Shown piece after piece: positions 25,437 to 36,876 of a DNA stretch of 64,000 nucleotides (position 1 is its first letter; each line of letters starts with the position of its first letter). A program made the position numbers and the translations under genes. Under the pieces are notes generated by a model. The model had not been told where the DNA came from. It did not search any database and saw nothing but the letters and a program-made list of their open reading frames with translations. The stretch is from Epiperipatus broadwayi (lineage: Eukaryota > Onychophora > Udeonychophora > Euonychophora > Peripatidae), in assembly GCA_028023455.1 (NCBI GenBank), contig JAQFVV010012422.1, positions 9,520,337 through 9,584,336 on the forward strand, in the 5' to 3' direction.

Positions 25437-28028
25437 GCTATGCATATATATATATATGCTGGCTTCACCATTCACTGTGGACTAACTAAGACCCTAAGTC
25501 CAACCACAATGGATGTATGTTTCATTTTCAAACTAAATTTATCGTTTTCTCAAATAGTTGCCTAAATTAAAGAAGGAATTGTGTTAAAGAGAAAAGATTT
25601 AATAAAATAAAATATAGAAAGTTAAAATTATATTTGCAACTATTTTTAAAATATATTTGGTAGAATTCGATAAGATAAAAATTTTCTTAATTAAATAGAA
25701 TCCATTAAGAAAAGGAATTAATTAATAAAACATTTTTCTGAATTAGATAAAAGAATAGATGACAGGAACAATTTGAAACAACAGGCATGATTCGCTACTA
25801 ATTAGCAGATTAAAAACATAATGGAAAAAAGGGTACAAATAAAGAACGTTTCTTTTGTTCTTGGTCTTATACTTGTGGGTAACCTGTGCTGAAGGTCAGA
25901 GAGAAATATTAAGAATTTTGTTGGAAGAAATTTTGCTGAAAAAGTGGACAATATAGCGAACTCTAGCTTGCTGTACTTACTTCAAGCTGCATTCTATTCT
26001 TTCGGCATATAAATAAAAATCCAGAATGTGTTGCTCTGCAAAAATGCGGGGGTAATCTCTTTGCCTTCGCTCTTTTGAGCCATTCCTGAGGCCGGGGTCG
26101 TAATCATGTAAGCCAGCCAGAGAACTAAAGTGTCTGCCCTGTATCCGTGAATATCTGCCCTCAAACATGGAAAAACAAAGTTGAAGAACCGAGAAGACTT
26201 GCGGTAAACATCTAATGAACTCATCTTAACCCACCCCATCGAGTTACCGGTAATGTTACCATAAATTCACATAAAAATCTCTTTGTAATTTACAAATTCA
26301 CTCTAGCTAGAATTATGTTTTTCTATATACATGTTTTTTTTTTTAAATCTGTGTGTTCCTATCTTGTCAAATTATATTTCATTAATTGCTTTCTTTTTTT
26401 TTATATCGTAATGGAAGGGGTTATGATATATAATGGCGGCCATAGTTCTTATTAATTTAATTGAAAAAGACTTTGTTTAACTTTCCACCATTATACTCCA
26501 GTAGTTTAAGTTATTTATTTTATTTAGATATTTTGGAAAGAAAAGGAAGCAAATCATAGAAAGTGCAAAAACTCTATTTTTAAAATCAAGATTTAATTGC
26601 TAAATATTTTATTAGAAAACTTTCAATATGTTTAATTTGATTTTTTTATATATATAAAAGAAAGATCCTTATCAAATGCCTGTATATTTTAGTCAATGAA
26701 GGGTTATAAATTTAAAGTTATATTTTAAAGAGTGTGAAATAAAACGTTCGCATTTATATTTAAGTAATAAGAGAGAGTACATTTTGTATATGTATTAAAA
26801 ATTATTAAATTGCATTGGGCCTGTGGTGGGTTGGTTAAACTTCAACTAAATCAATAAAATATCCGCCCTCTTGTTTTAGTGATCTGAATTTTATAAAGGG
26901 GAAGTTACTATTTTCTGCAGATTTTCAGTGATAGTTGAGCGTTCGTAATATATATATATGTTTTTGCAGAGGGTTTCTTTTTAAATTTAAAGGTCGTTGA
27001 CCGTATTTATATTGATATCGTGCCTCGAGTGATCTACTGGGCCGCTCAGCATATATTACAGTGCTTCTTTTTGCCAAGTTCGCTTAGGTTAACATACCTA
27101 CATTTGGATCTTCTTAAAATAAATCAAATATTCTGGATCTCATGTTGATCTCGGTCTCTTCAATGTATGTAACTGGACATAAGCAATAAAACTCCGATCC
27201 TGAATCCGGGTCACGCGTTTAGCAAACGGGTTCCATTTTTCTCTCTAACCTAGCTTAGAGACGGAGAGCTATCCGGTCTTGTGTTAACCTCTTGGTAACT
27301 GTTATGTCTCGAGCCTCACAGCCCACTATATGCTATCGCCTTTGTGCATGGTCTTGTATATTTATATTTATTAAGAAATCTTTCTCAAAAGTTCATCGAA
27401 ATGTTGCAATTATAGCTGGAAATTCCTGCTGGGGGTTACTTTCTCATTTTTCTTTAATCATCAGCAGGGCTGTGATTCAAACTGGTCCAGAGTGTTTAGT
27501 TGAGTTTGACCACTTATTTAATTCCATGTTCCCCATCCATAGAGTTAATAAATCATCTCTCTCTCTCTTGATTTCCTTTATGTAACACTTCCATTGGCTG
27601 GAATATTTTAAAGATGATATTATAATGTAAAATTTTGTCTGTTCTTATCATTACGATCAATGGATCTTTCGTATATGTCTATCCGATTGCAGTGAAAATA
27701 GCCTGCGTTCTATTAATAAAGCATTGTATGAATTCTTTTAATGTAAATAATAAAAGTTTCTGTTATCTTTCATTCACTATAAATAAAACCACTTAGTATT
27801 GTTTTCTTTTGTGACATACGTATATACATCTGATCATTATATATGTAAAAATTCCTTTTCGTGGTCTCTTCTCTCCCTGACCACCGGGCATACATTAAGA
27901 TTAAATTCTAGTGAGGTTTGGGGAGTAAGTCGCTTAGTAGCAATCTAGAGGAGTAGGTGAGGTTCGAACCCCCTCTATCTGCGTCTCTAGGGTAGGTTAA
28001 AGCAGCTCTACTTTTCTTACCGTTATAC
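25437..28028 (+). repeat. Right (3') long terminal repeat
   Basis: Collinear with 15,779-18,413, with scattered substitutions and a few small indels. Compared with the left repeat it has an extra insert near 27,842-27,870 and a single rather than duplicated copy of the GTGAGGTTTGGGGAGTAAGT segment. It ends TTACCGTTATA. Confidence 0.8.
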
Positions 28029-28550
28029 TATTAAATATTAAAGTAATGCCCTAAACACATATCTTGCTCTTTGTGAATTGATTTACGAATGTGAAAGTAA
28101 ATCTCACATTCTTTTTTTTTGGAATTTGAATCATAATTTCTGTCACAGCCAAATACCTTTATCTACCTAAACTTCCTCATCGGGGCATAGATATATATAT
28201 CTTTCTCCTAGGATATTGCGTAATCGTATTGGCATATAATAAGGACTGCCATTCTTATTGTAAATATGAATTCCGTTTAAAGACTATAGGTAATCTATAT
28301 AATCACAATCTAAAAGTTGAACAAAATTATAATTATTATTAAACATTTTATACACACATTTGTTTTTTTTTTTAACTTTTTTTTATTCAAATTATTTTAA
28401 TATTAATGCTCACTGTCTGTATTGGCAACCTGAACATATATATATGAGTTGACTTACAAAGATTCTTAGTTATTTTATTATACTTTATTAGAGTTAAATC
28501 AGGGGTCTCATTAATCATCATCATCTGTTGAACTAGTTTCTTGGTGCATA
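28029..28550. other. AT-rich spacer, no feature seen
   Basis: No frame or repeat recognised between the right LTR and Gypsy C. Confidence 0.4.
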
Positions 28551-28559
28551 GCACTGTGC

Positions 28560-28945
28560 CGTCGATTAAGATTTCTACTAATCTGAGCTGGAGTTGGGTT
28601 TGAATTCAGTTTGGTTCAGCTGAGTTTGGATCCGACTTGCGTTTAGGTGGTGGTGGTTTTTTAACTGGTACAATATGAAGCTGCTTAGATCTTAGTAAAT
28701 CTTTTGTTCTTTAGAAAGCTAAATCATGCTCTTTAATCCATTTCCAGTATTATCCTTTAGGATGTGTGACTTCCCTTTCAGGAAACTCAAAAAAATTGAG
28801 CAATCCTAAAAAAAATCTATAAATCTTTTATGTTCCTAGACTTTGGATTATTTTTGACAGCTCTAACTTTTTTCAGGTTAGGGTATTTTCTTTTCTGGTT
28901 TAAAACATGGCCCAGAAATTACATTTAGAAGGATTAATTTTAACT
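28560..28945 (-). pseudogene. Gypsy C RT tail and RNase H start (broken)
   Basis: The frames read NPSKCNFW, the LNPxKCxF block after motif C, then the FLGLLNFF connection block, then a WKWxxEHxxAF...KDLL block that opens RNase H. After HIVPVKK it passes abruptly into a Pro/Lys/Arg-rich stretch, so the RNase H and integrase parts have been deleted. Confidence 0.65.
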
Positions 28946-28953
28946 TTAACTTT

Positions 28954-29256
28954 TGATAAACAGAGCAAAACTCTCCATACAGTATTGCCACCTGTGCTAA
29001 ACAGGGTAATCAATGGATGACAGAAGGCTTGTGCATAAAATCCCTATCTTAGGATCTAGATGCATTGCTCTCAGATCCAAAGCTCCTCACTGATGAAGGC
29101 CACATGCCAGAAACTAGTCTGGGGATATTGGATGAGTAGGCATTAGATAGGGATTTTATGCGCAAGCCTTCTGGCATCCATTGATTACTCTGTTTAGCAC
29201 AGGTGGCAATACTGTATGGAGAGTTTTGCTCTATTTATCATGTGATGCTTAATGGT
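28954..29256 (+). mobile_element. 303-bp inverted-repeat insertion in Gypsy C RT
   Basis: Arms 28,955-29,050 and 29,145-29,239 are inverted copies of about 95 bp with only a few mismatches. The insertion is bracketed by the 14-bp direct repeat TTAACTTTAACTTT (28,940-28,953 and 29,257-29,270). In the Gypsy reading this repeat codes KLKLN, immediately before NPSKCNFW, so it is a target-site duplication. The 94-base spacer between the arms contains a hammerhead-like fold. The long duplication suggests target-primed retrotransposition rather than cut-and-paste transposition. Confidence 0.85.
29074..29134 (+). ncRNA. Hammerhead-ribozyme-like fold (minimal helix III)
   Basis: The core CTGATGA (29,090-29,096) is followed by stem II GGC/GCC around the loop CACAT, then GAAAC (29,110-29,114). 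A two-base TA loop leads to GTC (29,117-29,119), giving a two-pair helix III and a predicted cleavage site after 29,119. Helix I pairs CTCCTCA-side bases 29,084-29,089 with 29,120-29,125 (six pairs, one G-U). An internal loop and four more pairs follow (29,075-29,078 with 29,130-29,133). This is the layout described for Penelope-associated hammerheads. The 10.1/11.1 pair is A-A instead of G-C, so activity may be reduced. Confidence 0.6.
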
Positions 29257-29321
29257 TTAACTTTAACTTTGTTCAGTTCCAAAGAAACATTCAACATGCA
29301 CATTTCCAATTCACTTTATGT

Positions 29322-29900
29322 TTAAGCAGTTATTAAAATGTCATCTAAATAGAGAATAATTCCTTCCATGCCATGAAATAAACCATCCAGTTTTGCTTGA
29401 AACATTTTTGGAGTAGCTATAATGTTGTAAGGCAACTTGTTGCACTTATAGAGTTCCAGATGAACACTGATCGTTAGCAATTCAGCAGATCTACTCATAG
29501 CGGGTATTTGATGAATATCTGACTTCAATTGATTTTTGTGAAGAATGCAACCTTCTGAAGTGACACTTGGGACTGACTGCTCTTCTTTATTTATGAATTT
29601 ATTAAACATAACATGATAATCTTCACACAGTCGAATATTCCCATCTAATTTCATAGCTACAACTACTGGTGTGGCCCATGATGAATCTTCTACTGGAAAC
29701 AAAACACTTTTATCATATCTTTAATAGTCTGATTCAACTTTGGGTTTAAGGCAAATGGAACCTTACATGATTTGCATAGTATAGTCTGAGCATCACTTAC
29801 TATTTCAACATCCACTGGCCATATTTTTAATTCAGCTAATCCTGAATTAAATAAATGGGGAAACATTTTTCTAACTCCTGTTTCCAACTGAACTCTTAAT
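29322..29900 (-). pseudogene. Gypsy reverse transcriptase (pseudogene)
   Basis: Two overlapping frames are joined by a frameshift near 29,695. The upstream frame reads LFNSGLAELKIWPVDVEIV and VPFALNPKL, the pol linker before RT. The downstream frame reads SSWATPVVVAMKLDGNIRLC, the strand block of Gypsy RT, then LKSDIHQIPA (the motif A region, where the catalytic Asp-Leu stretch is degraded), LPYNIIATPKMFQAKLD (motif B region), and YLDDILIT (motif C with both catalytic Asp). It is a clear Ty3/Gypsy RT, not a LINE. A frameshift, the damaged motif A and the insertion just downstream make it non-functional. Confidence 0.9.
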
Positions 29901-30323
29901 TATTTTAAGGTGAATTCCCAATGGACAAAACCAATTCCTTCCTAGTAGATTATTTATATTACTCTTCACAATGTGTAATGGTAAAACAATAGCATTAGCA
30001 TTAATATTCATAGGTATATTAACTTTCCACAGATTTCAATTCTGTTACCATTTACATCTGTGGCCAATACCTACATATTTTGAAGCATGTATTTTTCTTT
30101 TACTGCTGCCATTAATTTTTATTCAATATATGACAACAAAGCTGTTTTTCACTTCCACTGTAATTTTACTTTCACAGATAATAATGTCTAAAACAATATG
30201 GCCACTAACTGTAATGACATTAATTTTGTTAACGGTTCTTTTCCCCTCTTAATCTGCCTCCTTGCTATTTAAAGTTCGGATTTAACTGCCTTTTGCAACT
30301 CTTGTCTTAAGTCTCCTTCAATT

Positions 30324-30853
30324 TTACAAACATTGCATTTTTCCATTTTTAAATTTACAAATTTTCTCAACATGCCCTTTTACATCATAGCAATACCAGA
30401 TCAAACTTTCCTTTGCCATCTTTGAACTCATAGCTACTACTTGTACTTTATTTGCAGGAATTGAATTATTCTGCATTCTGACTGAAGTCGAAATTCTGTT
30501 GCTTCTTCTAACATTATTTCCTGTGCCAAACATTTTCCAAGGGCTAACTTATAATTCAGATTTGGTTCACTCAGCAAAGTTTTTCTCAGGCTATGATCAA
30601 GACATTCTAAATGAGGTCGTGGTTTTAACCTGAAACATAGACGCGATATCCATTTTGAAGTTAAATTGGAAATATCATTTAATTTCTCTTTTGTCTCTTC
30701 ATACGAAATGTCATCAGGAGTTTTCATATTACACAATTGTTTTGTGACTTGTAAAATGTTTTTGTTAACAAATACCAAAAGTGTAGCTATTGTGAGTCTG
30801 TCTTCATCAATTTTTTTTCTTAGCATATTACCCTCAATGTATAAACTTTTCAT
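30324..30853 (-). pseudogene. Gypsy gag (capsid C-terminus and zinc knuckle)
   Basis: The first frame (30,853-30,437, 138 residues) is rich in helix-forming residues. It contains TPDDISYEETKEKLNDISNL, then LECLDHSLRKTLLSEPNLNY and LALGKCLAQEIMLEEATEF, typical of the capsid C-terminal region of Gypsy Gag. The second, overlapping frame (30,533-30,324) carries WYCYDVKGHVEKIC, a degraded CCHC zinc knuckle. Gag packages the element RNA. A frameshift between the two frames and the loss of knuckle cysteines make it a relic. Confidence 0.78.
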
Positions 30854-30869
30854 GCTGATGTGTTGTTAA

Positions 30870-31560
30870 TATCAAACATTGTCATTATTTATCAACAATA
30901 ACTTAAACAGATTCTTATTCATTATCTGATGTCTAAAGTCATTCAATTTTCAAGTTGCACTATTCTACGGTCAACTTTGCATCATTCTACTGTCGACCTA
31001 CATCATTCTGCTGTCAACCTGTATTGTGCCAGATTGCTATTGACCTGTGCCATTCTGCTATATACAGGGATAAAATTGATGTTTACTAACTATATATGCA
31101 TGTGCAACAAATAATAAATAACAATAGTAATTAAAAGTAATAAAAATAAATTTATTCACTTGATGTTAGTGAAAATAATGATAAATTAAAATGAGTAAAA
31201 TCACTTGAGCTTCTTCAAGCAAGATTAATAGTTGCCCACATGATAATCTGTTCATATGCACAATAGTTTGTTATTTGTATCTCCATTTCTGTTTTAACAT
31301 AGATATTCTAATCATGTGTCTAATAACCTGGATTTAAACCATTTTATTTTCTTATAACAATTAGCATACACATTGCATTTTTTCTTTTTACGAGGTTGCA
31401 CATTCTGCTCACTGGGTTATATTAATCTCTGCTCTAAACCATTAGTACATACCTGATTATATTTATGCAGTTCAGAATATTTAGTAGGACTCATTTACAT
31501 ATTGACCTTACTCAATATCAAATCCAGATTTTCATCTTTGTATTAAATTTCTAGAGTACA
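30870..31560 (-). other. Gypsy C leader with short internal repeat
   Basis: At 30,955-31,065 a motif of the form CATTCTGCTGTCAACCTG recurs about five times with variation. The same motif appears in the Gypsy B leader at about 10,390-10,440. This suggests a common 5' leader with a repetitive segment. No coding frame. Confidence 0.5.
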
Positions 31561-32190
31561 TTAACACCAATAATAATTTTAATGTACTGTCTGTATGTTA
31601 AATAAAATATTTCATTAAACTTTATATTAAATATACATATACACACGCAGAACAGTCCAACTAATAACTTCTTTCTTGTAAATCATTTGTTAATTTGCTG
31701 ATAATAATTTTTTCTATCCCCCAACAAGTATTTCTTCTCATTTGCTGCTATTTCATTTTAGATTGATTACTGCTTGTCAGTCAACTAGACACATCTCTAC
31801 TTAACTATCTCTGCTACTAACTTCTCTCTAGCAGTTTGATTAATTTTCTATTAATTATCCTTTTCCAATAATAACTATTTTTCCACACAAACAAATACTT
31901 TTTCTCACGTGCAGCTATTCCATTTTAGACTGATCACTCTTTACTGATCTTTTATCATTCTAATTGTACACTGGTCTATTTGCATGAGGGAATTTATATA
32001 TACTTTCTGATTTGCATGCAAATGTCTTTATTATAATGCAAATTCTATTTCAATTAAATTTGTAATTGGGATAATAATACAGGTTTTCTAGAATAATCTT
32101 TTACAAAAGGAAATGTTTTAGAAGTGAAGAAATCCATGCATATTTACAAAAATAAACAATTTTTACATATACGTTTTTATACATGCAGAC
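31560..32190 (-). repeat. LTR-like block shared with 7,860-8,765
   Basis: Aligns by eye with 8,280-8,745 over about 450 bases in the same orientation and lies upstream of the Gypsy C gag, as expected of a 5' LTR. Contains an octamer-like TTTGCATGCAAATG palindrome near 32,010. Ends not fixed. Confidence 0.6.
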
Positions 32191-32379
32191 ATTCCAGAAA
32201 GTGACCAGCACTGAAATGGACCCATCATCATAATATGTGTAGGAATCATGAAAGACCAAACATATGATTGGTTGTTATGGAGATACGTTCATTTTATCTT
32301 AGTTGGAATGATAGATTGCTAAATAATCAGCATAATGCCATAGTTTTAATATATTTAATAATTGTTTTTAATTATCCAA

Positions 32380-32509
32380 TTTGTATTCACACGCACTCAT
32401 TAATATATATATATCTTTTAGTAGAAGAGCATATATAAATAATAATTTGTATTCACACGCACTCATTAATATATATATATCTTTTAGTAGAAGAGCATTA
32501 TAAATAAAA
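32380..32509. repeat. 65-bp tandem duplication
   Basis: AATTTGTATTCACACGCACT followed by CATTAATATATATATATC and TTTTAGTAGAAGAGCAT occurs twice in a row (about 32,380-32,444 and 32,445-32,509), with only a few bases of difference. Confidence 0.9.
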
Positions 32510-33911
32510 GCTTTCTATAGATTTGGACATGAACAAGTAATTGAGAATTCCATAAAATAAGATTCAAAAAGCTATGCTAACATTAATTAATAGGTTAAAA
32601 GATTTTACAATTGATATGAATCTTCATTATTCACAGTAATCTAAACAAATATATTTAATAAACTATATAAATTAATAAACAAGAATATTATATCACTTAA
32701 ATGATAATAAATATTATCTTGGACAGTTTACCATAATGGGAGACTTAGTTAACATTAAAAATTTTAATTTTCAGTGTTATAAAGAAAATGAAGATATAGT
32801 TTTCTAAAGATCTTACATAATCATTTTTTCAAAACATTGAAATAAATTTTACAAAAATATTAGTAAATATATGTATACTCTTGCTTATAAGCATAGTTTC
32901 TTGTTTTTCTGTTTTTCATTGCATTTTAAATTGAATCAGAAACCATTAATTTCCAAAGAAAATTATAATATCAAGTAATTAATAATATATTTTTTAGTAA
33001 TAATATTTTTTATAAAAAGGTATAAAGTGTATATATATATATATATGCATTAGAGCTGCAAAGATTTATATATGTATTATGCAACCTCAAATTATGGAAT
33101 CTGGAAATTTAATATTTTGAGACAAAATCATAATGAATAAACTACTCTTTTTCAATGCTTTATGTGAATTTCATTTTAAATGAAGTTATGTAATTAATTT
33201 TACATTCTAACATGGATAAGTATAGGCTTGCACGTATTAATAACAATGCTATCTAATTGTAAAAGTTACATTTTCATTCAATACATCATTTTAAAAAATA
33301 TAACTGGTTTTTTGAAAACTTATACATATCAGGTTCATATCTGAAAAGAAGCCACTTTTTTCTTGAAATATAGTTCAAAATATCCTATAAATTCATAAAA
33401 GAAAATAATAAAAAATGTTTTTTTTTTTTAATTTTACCATCAGTGATGTTTTTGAATAAAAATGAGGATTGTTGGAAAAAGTTGTTGCTGCATTGGGCTA
33501 TTGAAAAACTATTTTTATATTTTGTTTTACTCTTACTGGTGCATACTTTGAATGAATACTTATATGTTATAGATGTTAATTTTTGGGTAATTATTTTGTT
33601 TCACATTTAAAGAATATATTGTATAACATTTCTTTCTATTGCAACTATATGGCGGTTTGTATTACAATATACTTTTGCAGGGCTTAGTAACAGGATTACT
33701 AATAATGTGTCTAAATTTTTCTAAAGAAAAGCCATCTTACATTACATCTGTTGAGTGTTCTTGTATTGACTAGTTTTAGATCATAAAACAAAAAAATCTA
33801 TTATAGTATTTATATGATATTTAATTTTTAAAATGAATTTCATTGTTATCATTATTTTTTTAGACAAAATATTAAAGTTGTGATTAAAATTATTTTATAT
33901 TTTTTTATTAG
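32510..33911. other. Intron or upstream sequence of the laminin-type gene
   Basis: AT-rich, with no further exon or repeat recognised. A pyrimidine-rich tract ending TTTTTTATTAG at 33,911 is the acceptor of the exon that follows. Confidence 0.55.
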
Positions 33912-34046
33912 GTTGTAATTGCAATGTACTTGGCTCTTATTCTGATACCTGTGATCGGCATGGACAGTGTTACTGCAGACCAAATATCACTGGAAAATTT
34001 TGTGATCGCTGTTTAGAAGGTTATTGCTGTTTCCCCAATTGTCAGC
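33912..34046 (+). CDS. Laminin EGF-like module exon (partial gene)
   Basis: A 135-base exon, phase 1 at both ends, with acceptor TTTTATTAG and donor GTAAGT. It codes one laminin-type EGF module beginning CNCNVLGSYSDTCDRHGQCY, through CRPNITGKFCDRC, ending FPNCQ. The CxC start, the GQCxC centre, the TGxxCDRC block and the final FPxC fit the eight-cysteine module of laminin short arms or related matrix proteins. The FPNC ending is commonest in laminin alpha chains, which is an inference. Two extra cysteines (GYCCFPNC instead of the usual GYYGFPNC) make ten. N24-I-T is a possible glycosylation site. The secreted product would act in the extracellular matrix. Confidence 0.9.
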
Positions 34047-34191
34047 GTAAGTTTTACTTTAGAAATTATGACTGTAAGGTTATTGTTTTGATTTGAAATT
34101 TCAAAAATTAATTAACTGTAATGTTATAAACAAAATACACAGGCAAATAAATGACTTCAAAATGTGGGAGTTAACTGTAAATAATGAATAA

Positions 34192-35479
34192 TGTAACGGT
34201 CAGAAAACATGTGACTCGTAAACATAGTGCAGAATTCGACCACCATACAGAACAGCAGCACCATCGAGTAGCGAAGCCACCCATGGTACTGAGTTCGAAC
34301 ATAGTTTATCGGTTCCACAATACAATCCACGAAACAACGCATCTGATGCGACATTAGTAAATATTTCCTTAGGCACGGTGGTCAGGGATATGCAAGAGAC
34401 TCATGATTTTATTCTCGAGTTAGCCAATAATCAAACTAATATTAATTAAACATTCATATTTACATAATCGAGGAAATATTATATAGAATGGGTATCGAAT
34501 AAATGAAATGTAACTGCAGACATATAGTTTAAAATTATTTATTAATACATTTTAATAAAACATTTATTAATAATATTTAGGGATCCAAAGATTCAGTAGC
34601 GGAATTTGCGACATGATTATATTTTAAAGAATACATTTATTTATTTAGACATTATTTTATATTGAGGATTTCAGTAGCGGTATTTCCGATACTGAAATGT
34701 TTACAAAAGGAATACATTTATTTGAAGGCATAATCTAGCTACCTAAAATTCTCGAGTGAGTATTTCTAATGCATGCCTGGATAGATTTATATCTTTGCAA
34801 TGCAAGAGTCTAAAGTATGGGTTATAAGAGTAACGGCAGACATATATTTATTTAATTAAAATATTTATTTATAACTAAGGGCAAACATTTATTTGAGAGT
34901 GAACTACAAAGATAATGCAGAGGCAGAGTGATATATAGAATAATAGAATTGAGCAAAGGAACACGTGGTACGCTTTAGAAAGGCGATATGGAATGGCAGT
35001 ATATCGAAACTGCAATGCCGCGAATGGGTTTATAAGAATATCAGACTGGTCTCTGCCTCGGTCCGATGAAGTAAGGTGTCACATAAGCATAACCAGGGAC
35101 AAGCGGTACGTGGCGCGATTTGCCGGCTGGCTGCATGACATTGTCAAATCCTACAGGAGCACCCATTATGCCTGCTTGTGTAGGACGACTGGGGTTAATT
35201 TCAACCCTGAAGAATCCGGAAATTTCATGGCGGAATGGGTCATCGCGTCTCTAAAACGTAACACATGTATACTGATAATTGATTATGATGCGATTTAAAT
35301 AGATTTCTAATTCGGCTCTACATTATCAACATTTACTAAAGAACGTTGGTGACTCTCAAAGAAATGTAATTTTCTGGAATGATTCACTGATTATTTAATA
35401 AATACAAAACATATATAACTTGGGAACTATTATAACTAATACGTCAGCCATTTGCGAGGTAGTAGACCCCTGCATTACA
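34192..35479 (+). mobile_element. Solo LTR, 1,288 bp, with ATAA target duplication
   Basis: Starts TGTAACGGTCAG and ends CTGCATTACA. ATAA stands immediately before (34,188-34,191) and immediately after (35,480-35,483), the 4-bp duplication usual for Gypsy integrases. No internal coding region is present, so it is the product of recombination between two LTRs. It sits in the laminin intron. Orientation is not settled; a 101-residue plus frame (34,993-35,298) inside it has no recognisable motif. Confidence 0.85.
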
Positions 35480-35483
35480 ATAA

Positions 35484-36876
35484 ATGAAGCATTGAATACG
35501 TGTCGATTTATATGAAAGTTAAGTTATTAAAGTAAATATTAATGAAAATTTGACACGCATTCATTGTTTTAAGCGATCATAGATTTAAACTTTGAAAATT
35601 GAAATAATTATGGGCATGCAATAATTAAATAATAACTATAGATAGAAATGTAGATTATAGAAATACGCACCCAAGACAGAATGAGGTAAGCTAGATTAGT
35701 AGAGAAATTTACACATTAAGTTAATTATTCAGTTTAGTTATACAAATGATAGTTTTTACATTTTACAATTTAGATAAGTAGTATGAAGAAAAGCTATAGC
35801 ATATTATTAGAGTACTCTAGAGTTTGAACACAGACAGGTACCTGTTTTATAAGAAGTTTTCTGATTCCATTAATTTAGCAGCAAAAAGTTCACGAGTGGC
35901 AAGTCTTTCTTGTATGTAGATATTCCTTTAATTTCATGGCAGCAGCAGCTTTCTCATTCATTTCAGGCAGCAGATCTTCATGGTGAATTTATGATGGGCA
36001 ATGGAAAGTTCAGCATCCGATAGGCCATATCCCGATGGAGAATAATCTAGGTGCTTTACTCGGTCATACCTTGGCAGGAACAAATTATTTTATATTTTTG
36101 GAGACTCTCAGTGATCGAGAGCAAAGCTAAAGTTTAAGTGAATGTCTCCAGCAAGTCTAAGATGGCCTCTTTTCTTATCTTGATCTTTCACATTTTTGTT
36201 AAGATATTTTTAGGTTCTATTTAATCTGCCCTGAGGATAATCAATGCATTTAGTTGGTTTTTAATTAAAGAAAGCTGCCGTTCTATTGTTTACTTTTTAC
36301 ATTTCCTAATTACATTTTGGGGAATTTTTCTTTAATTAATCTATTATCTATCACTGACCGATGCTTTTAAATTTCAAAAACAAAAAGGGAACATAAGATT
36401 ATTTTAACTTTTAATTAAATATTACATCAGATATTTTTAGAATTATTATTAAATGAAATTTAAACAAAGCAATAAATACGAACTTTATAATCCAAAATAA
36501 ATGATTAAAATTATACAAAATTATATAACTAAAAGAAATCTAAATTATATTATTTTATCCCTATTTATTGCGTTTAATTTGAGATCGAAATGTGTGCGTG
36601 TTTATGCTGAATTCTACATATATTTATATATTTTTAATATTGTTCCACACACAATTCGATACCAAAAAGTTTAAATTTGGGTGGGATAGACCGGTCAGTG
36701 AGAGACGACAGAAAAAGGTGAAACTTAAGATTCGAATACGAATCTTACTGTTTCAATAAATAGTGCTCAATCAAGAGTATCTTTTTTTCCTTATAGGACT
36801 TAATGTCATCAAAAATATAATCTTCAATACTTTCTCTTCCTCTTTCCTTCTTTATTTTTGCTTTTTTTTATATAAC
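35484..36876. other. Intron sequence, no supported feature
   Basis: AT-rich. A short palindrome, AAGATTCG/CGAATCTT, lies near 36,727-36,746 in otherwise featureless sequence. Confidence 0.45.

Larger units (their letters stand above)
15779..28028 (+). mobile_element. LTR retrotransposon with about 2.6-kb terminal direct repeats (Gypsy-type)
   Basis: Two long direct repeats (15,779-18,413 and about 25,437-28,028) flank a roughly 7-kb interior. A primer-binding-site-like sequence (TGGCATCCCAAGTGTGG at 18,435) lies just after the left repeat, and a Gypsy protease end lies at 21,080-21,535 in the same orientation. RT, RNase H and integrase are not visible, and the interior is interrupted by a minus-strand RTE at 21.83-25.13 kb. 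The copy is therefore non-autonomous or deleted. The two repeats remain very similar by eye, which suggests a fairly recent insertion. Confidence 0.78.
28550..30870 (-). mobile_element. Gypsy C: decayed Gypsy-type LTR retrotransposon
   Basis: Minus strand, from right to left: gag (30,853-30,324), a short non-coding gap, the N-terminal pol linker (29,887-29,690), RT (29,702-29,322) and a foreign insertion (28,954-29,256). Next come the RT tail (NPSKCNFW near 28,935-28,910; LGLLNFF near 28,815-28,790) and the start of RNase H (WKWIKEHDLAFQRTKDLL in broken frame near 28,755-28,700). Then, after an internal deletion, comes a proline/lysine-rich end. Integrase is absent. Upstream lies a leader that shares repeats with Gypsy B, and an LTR-like block at 31.56-32.19 kb. 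Confidence 0.8.
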
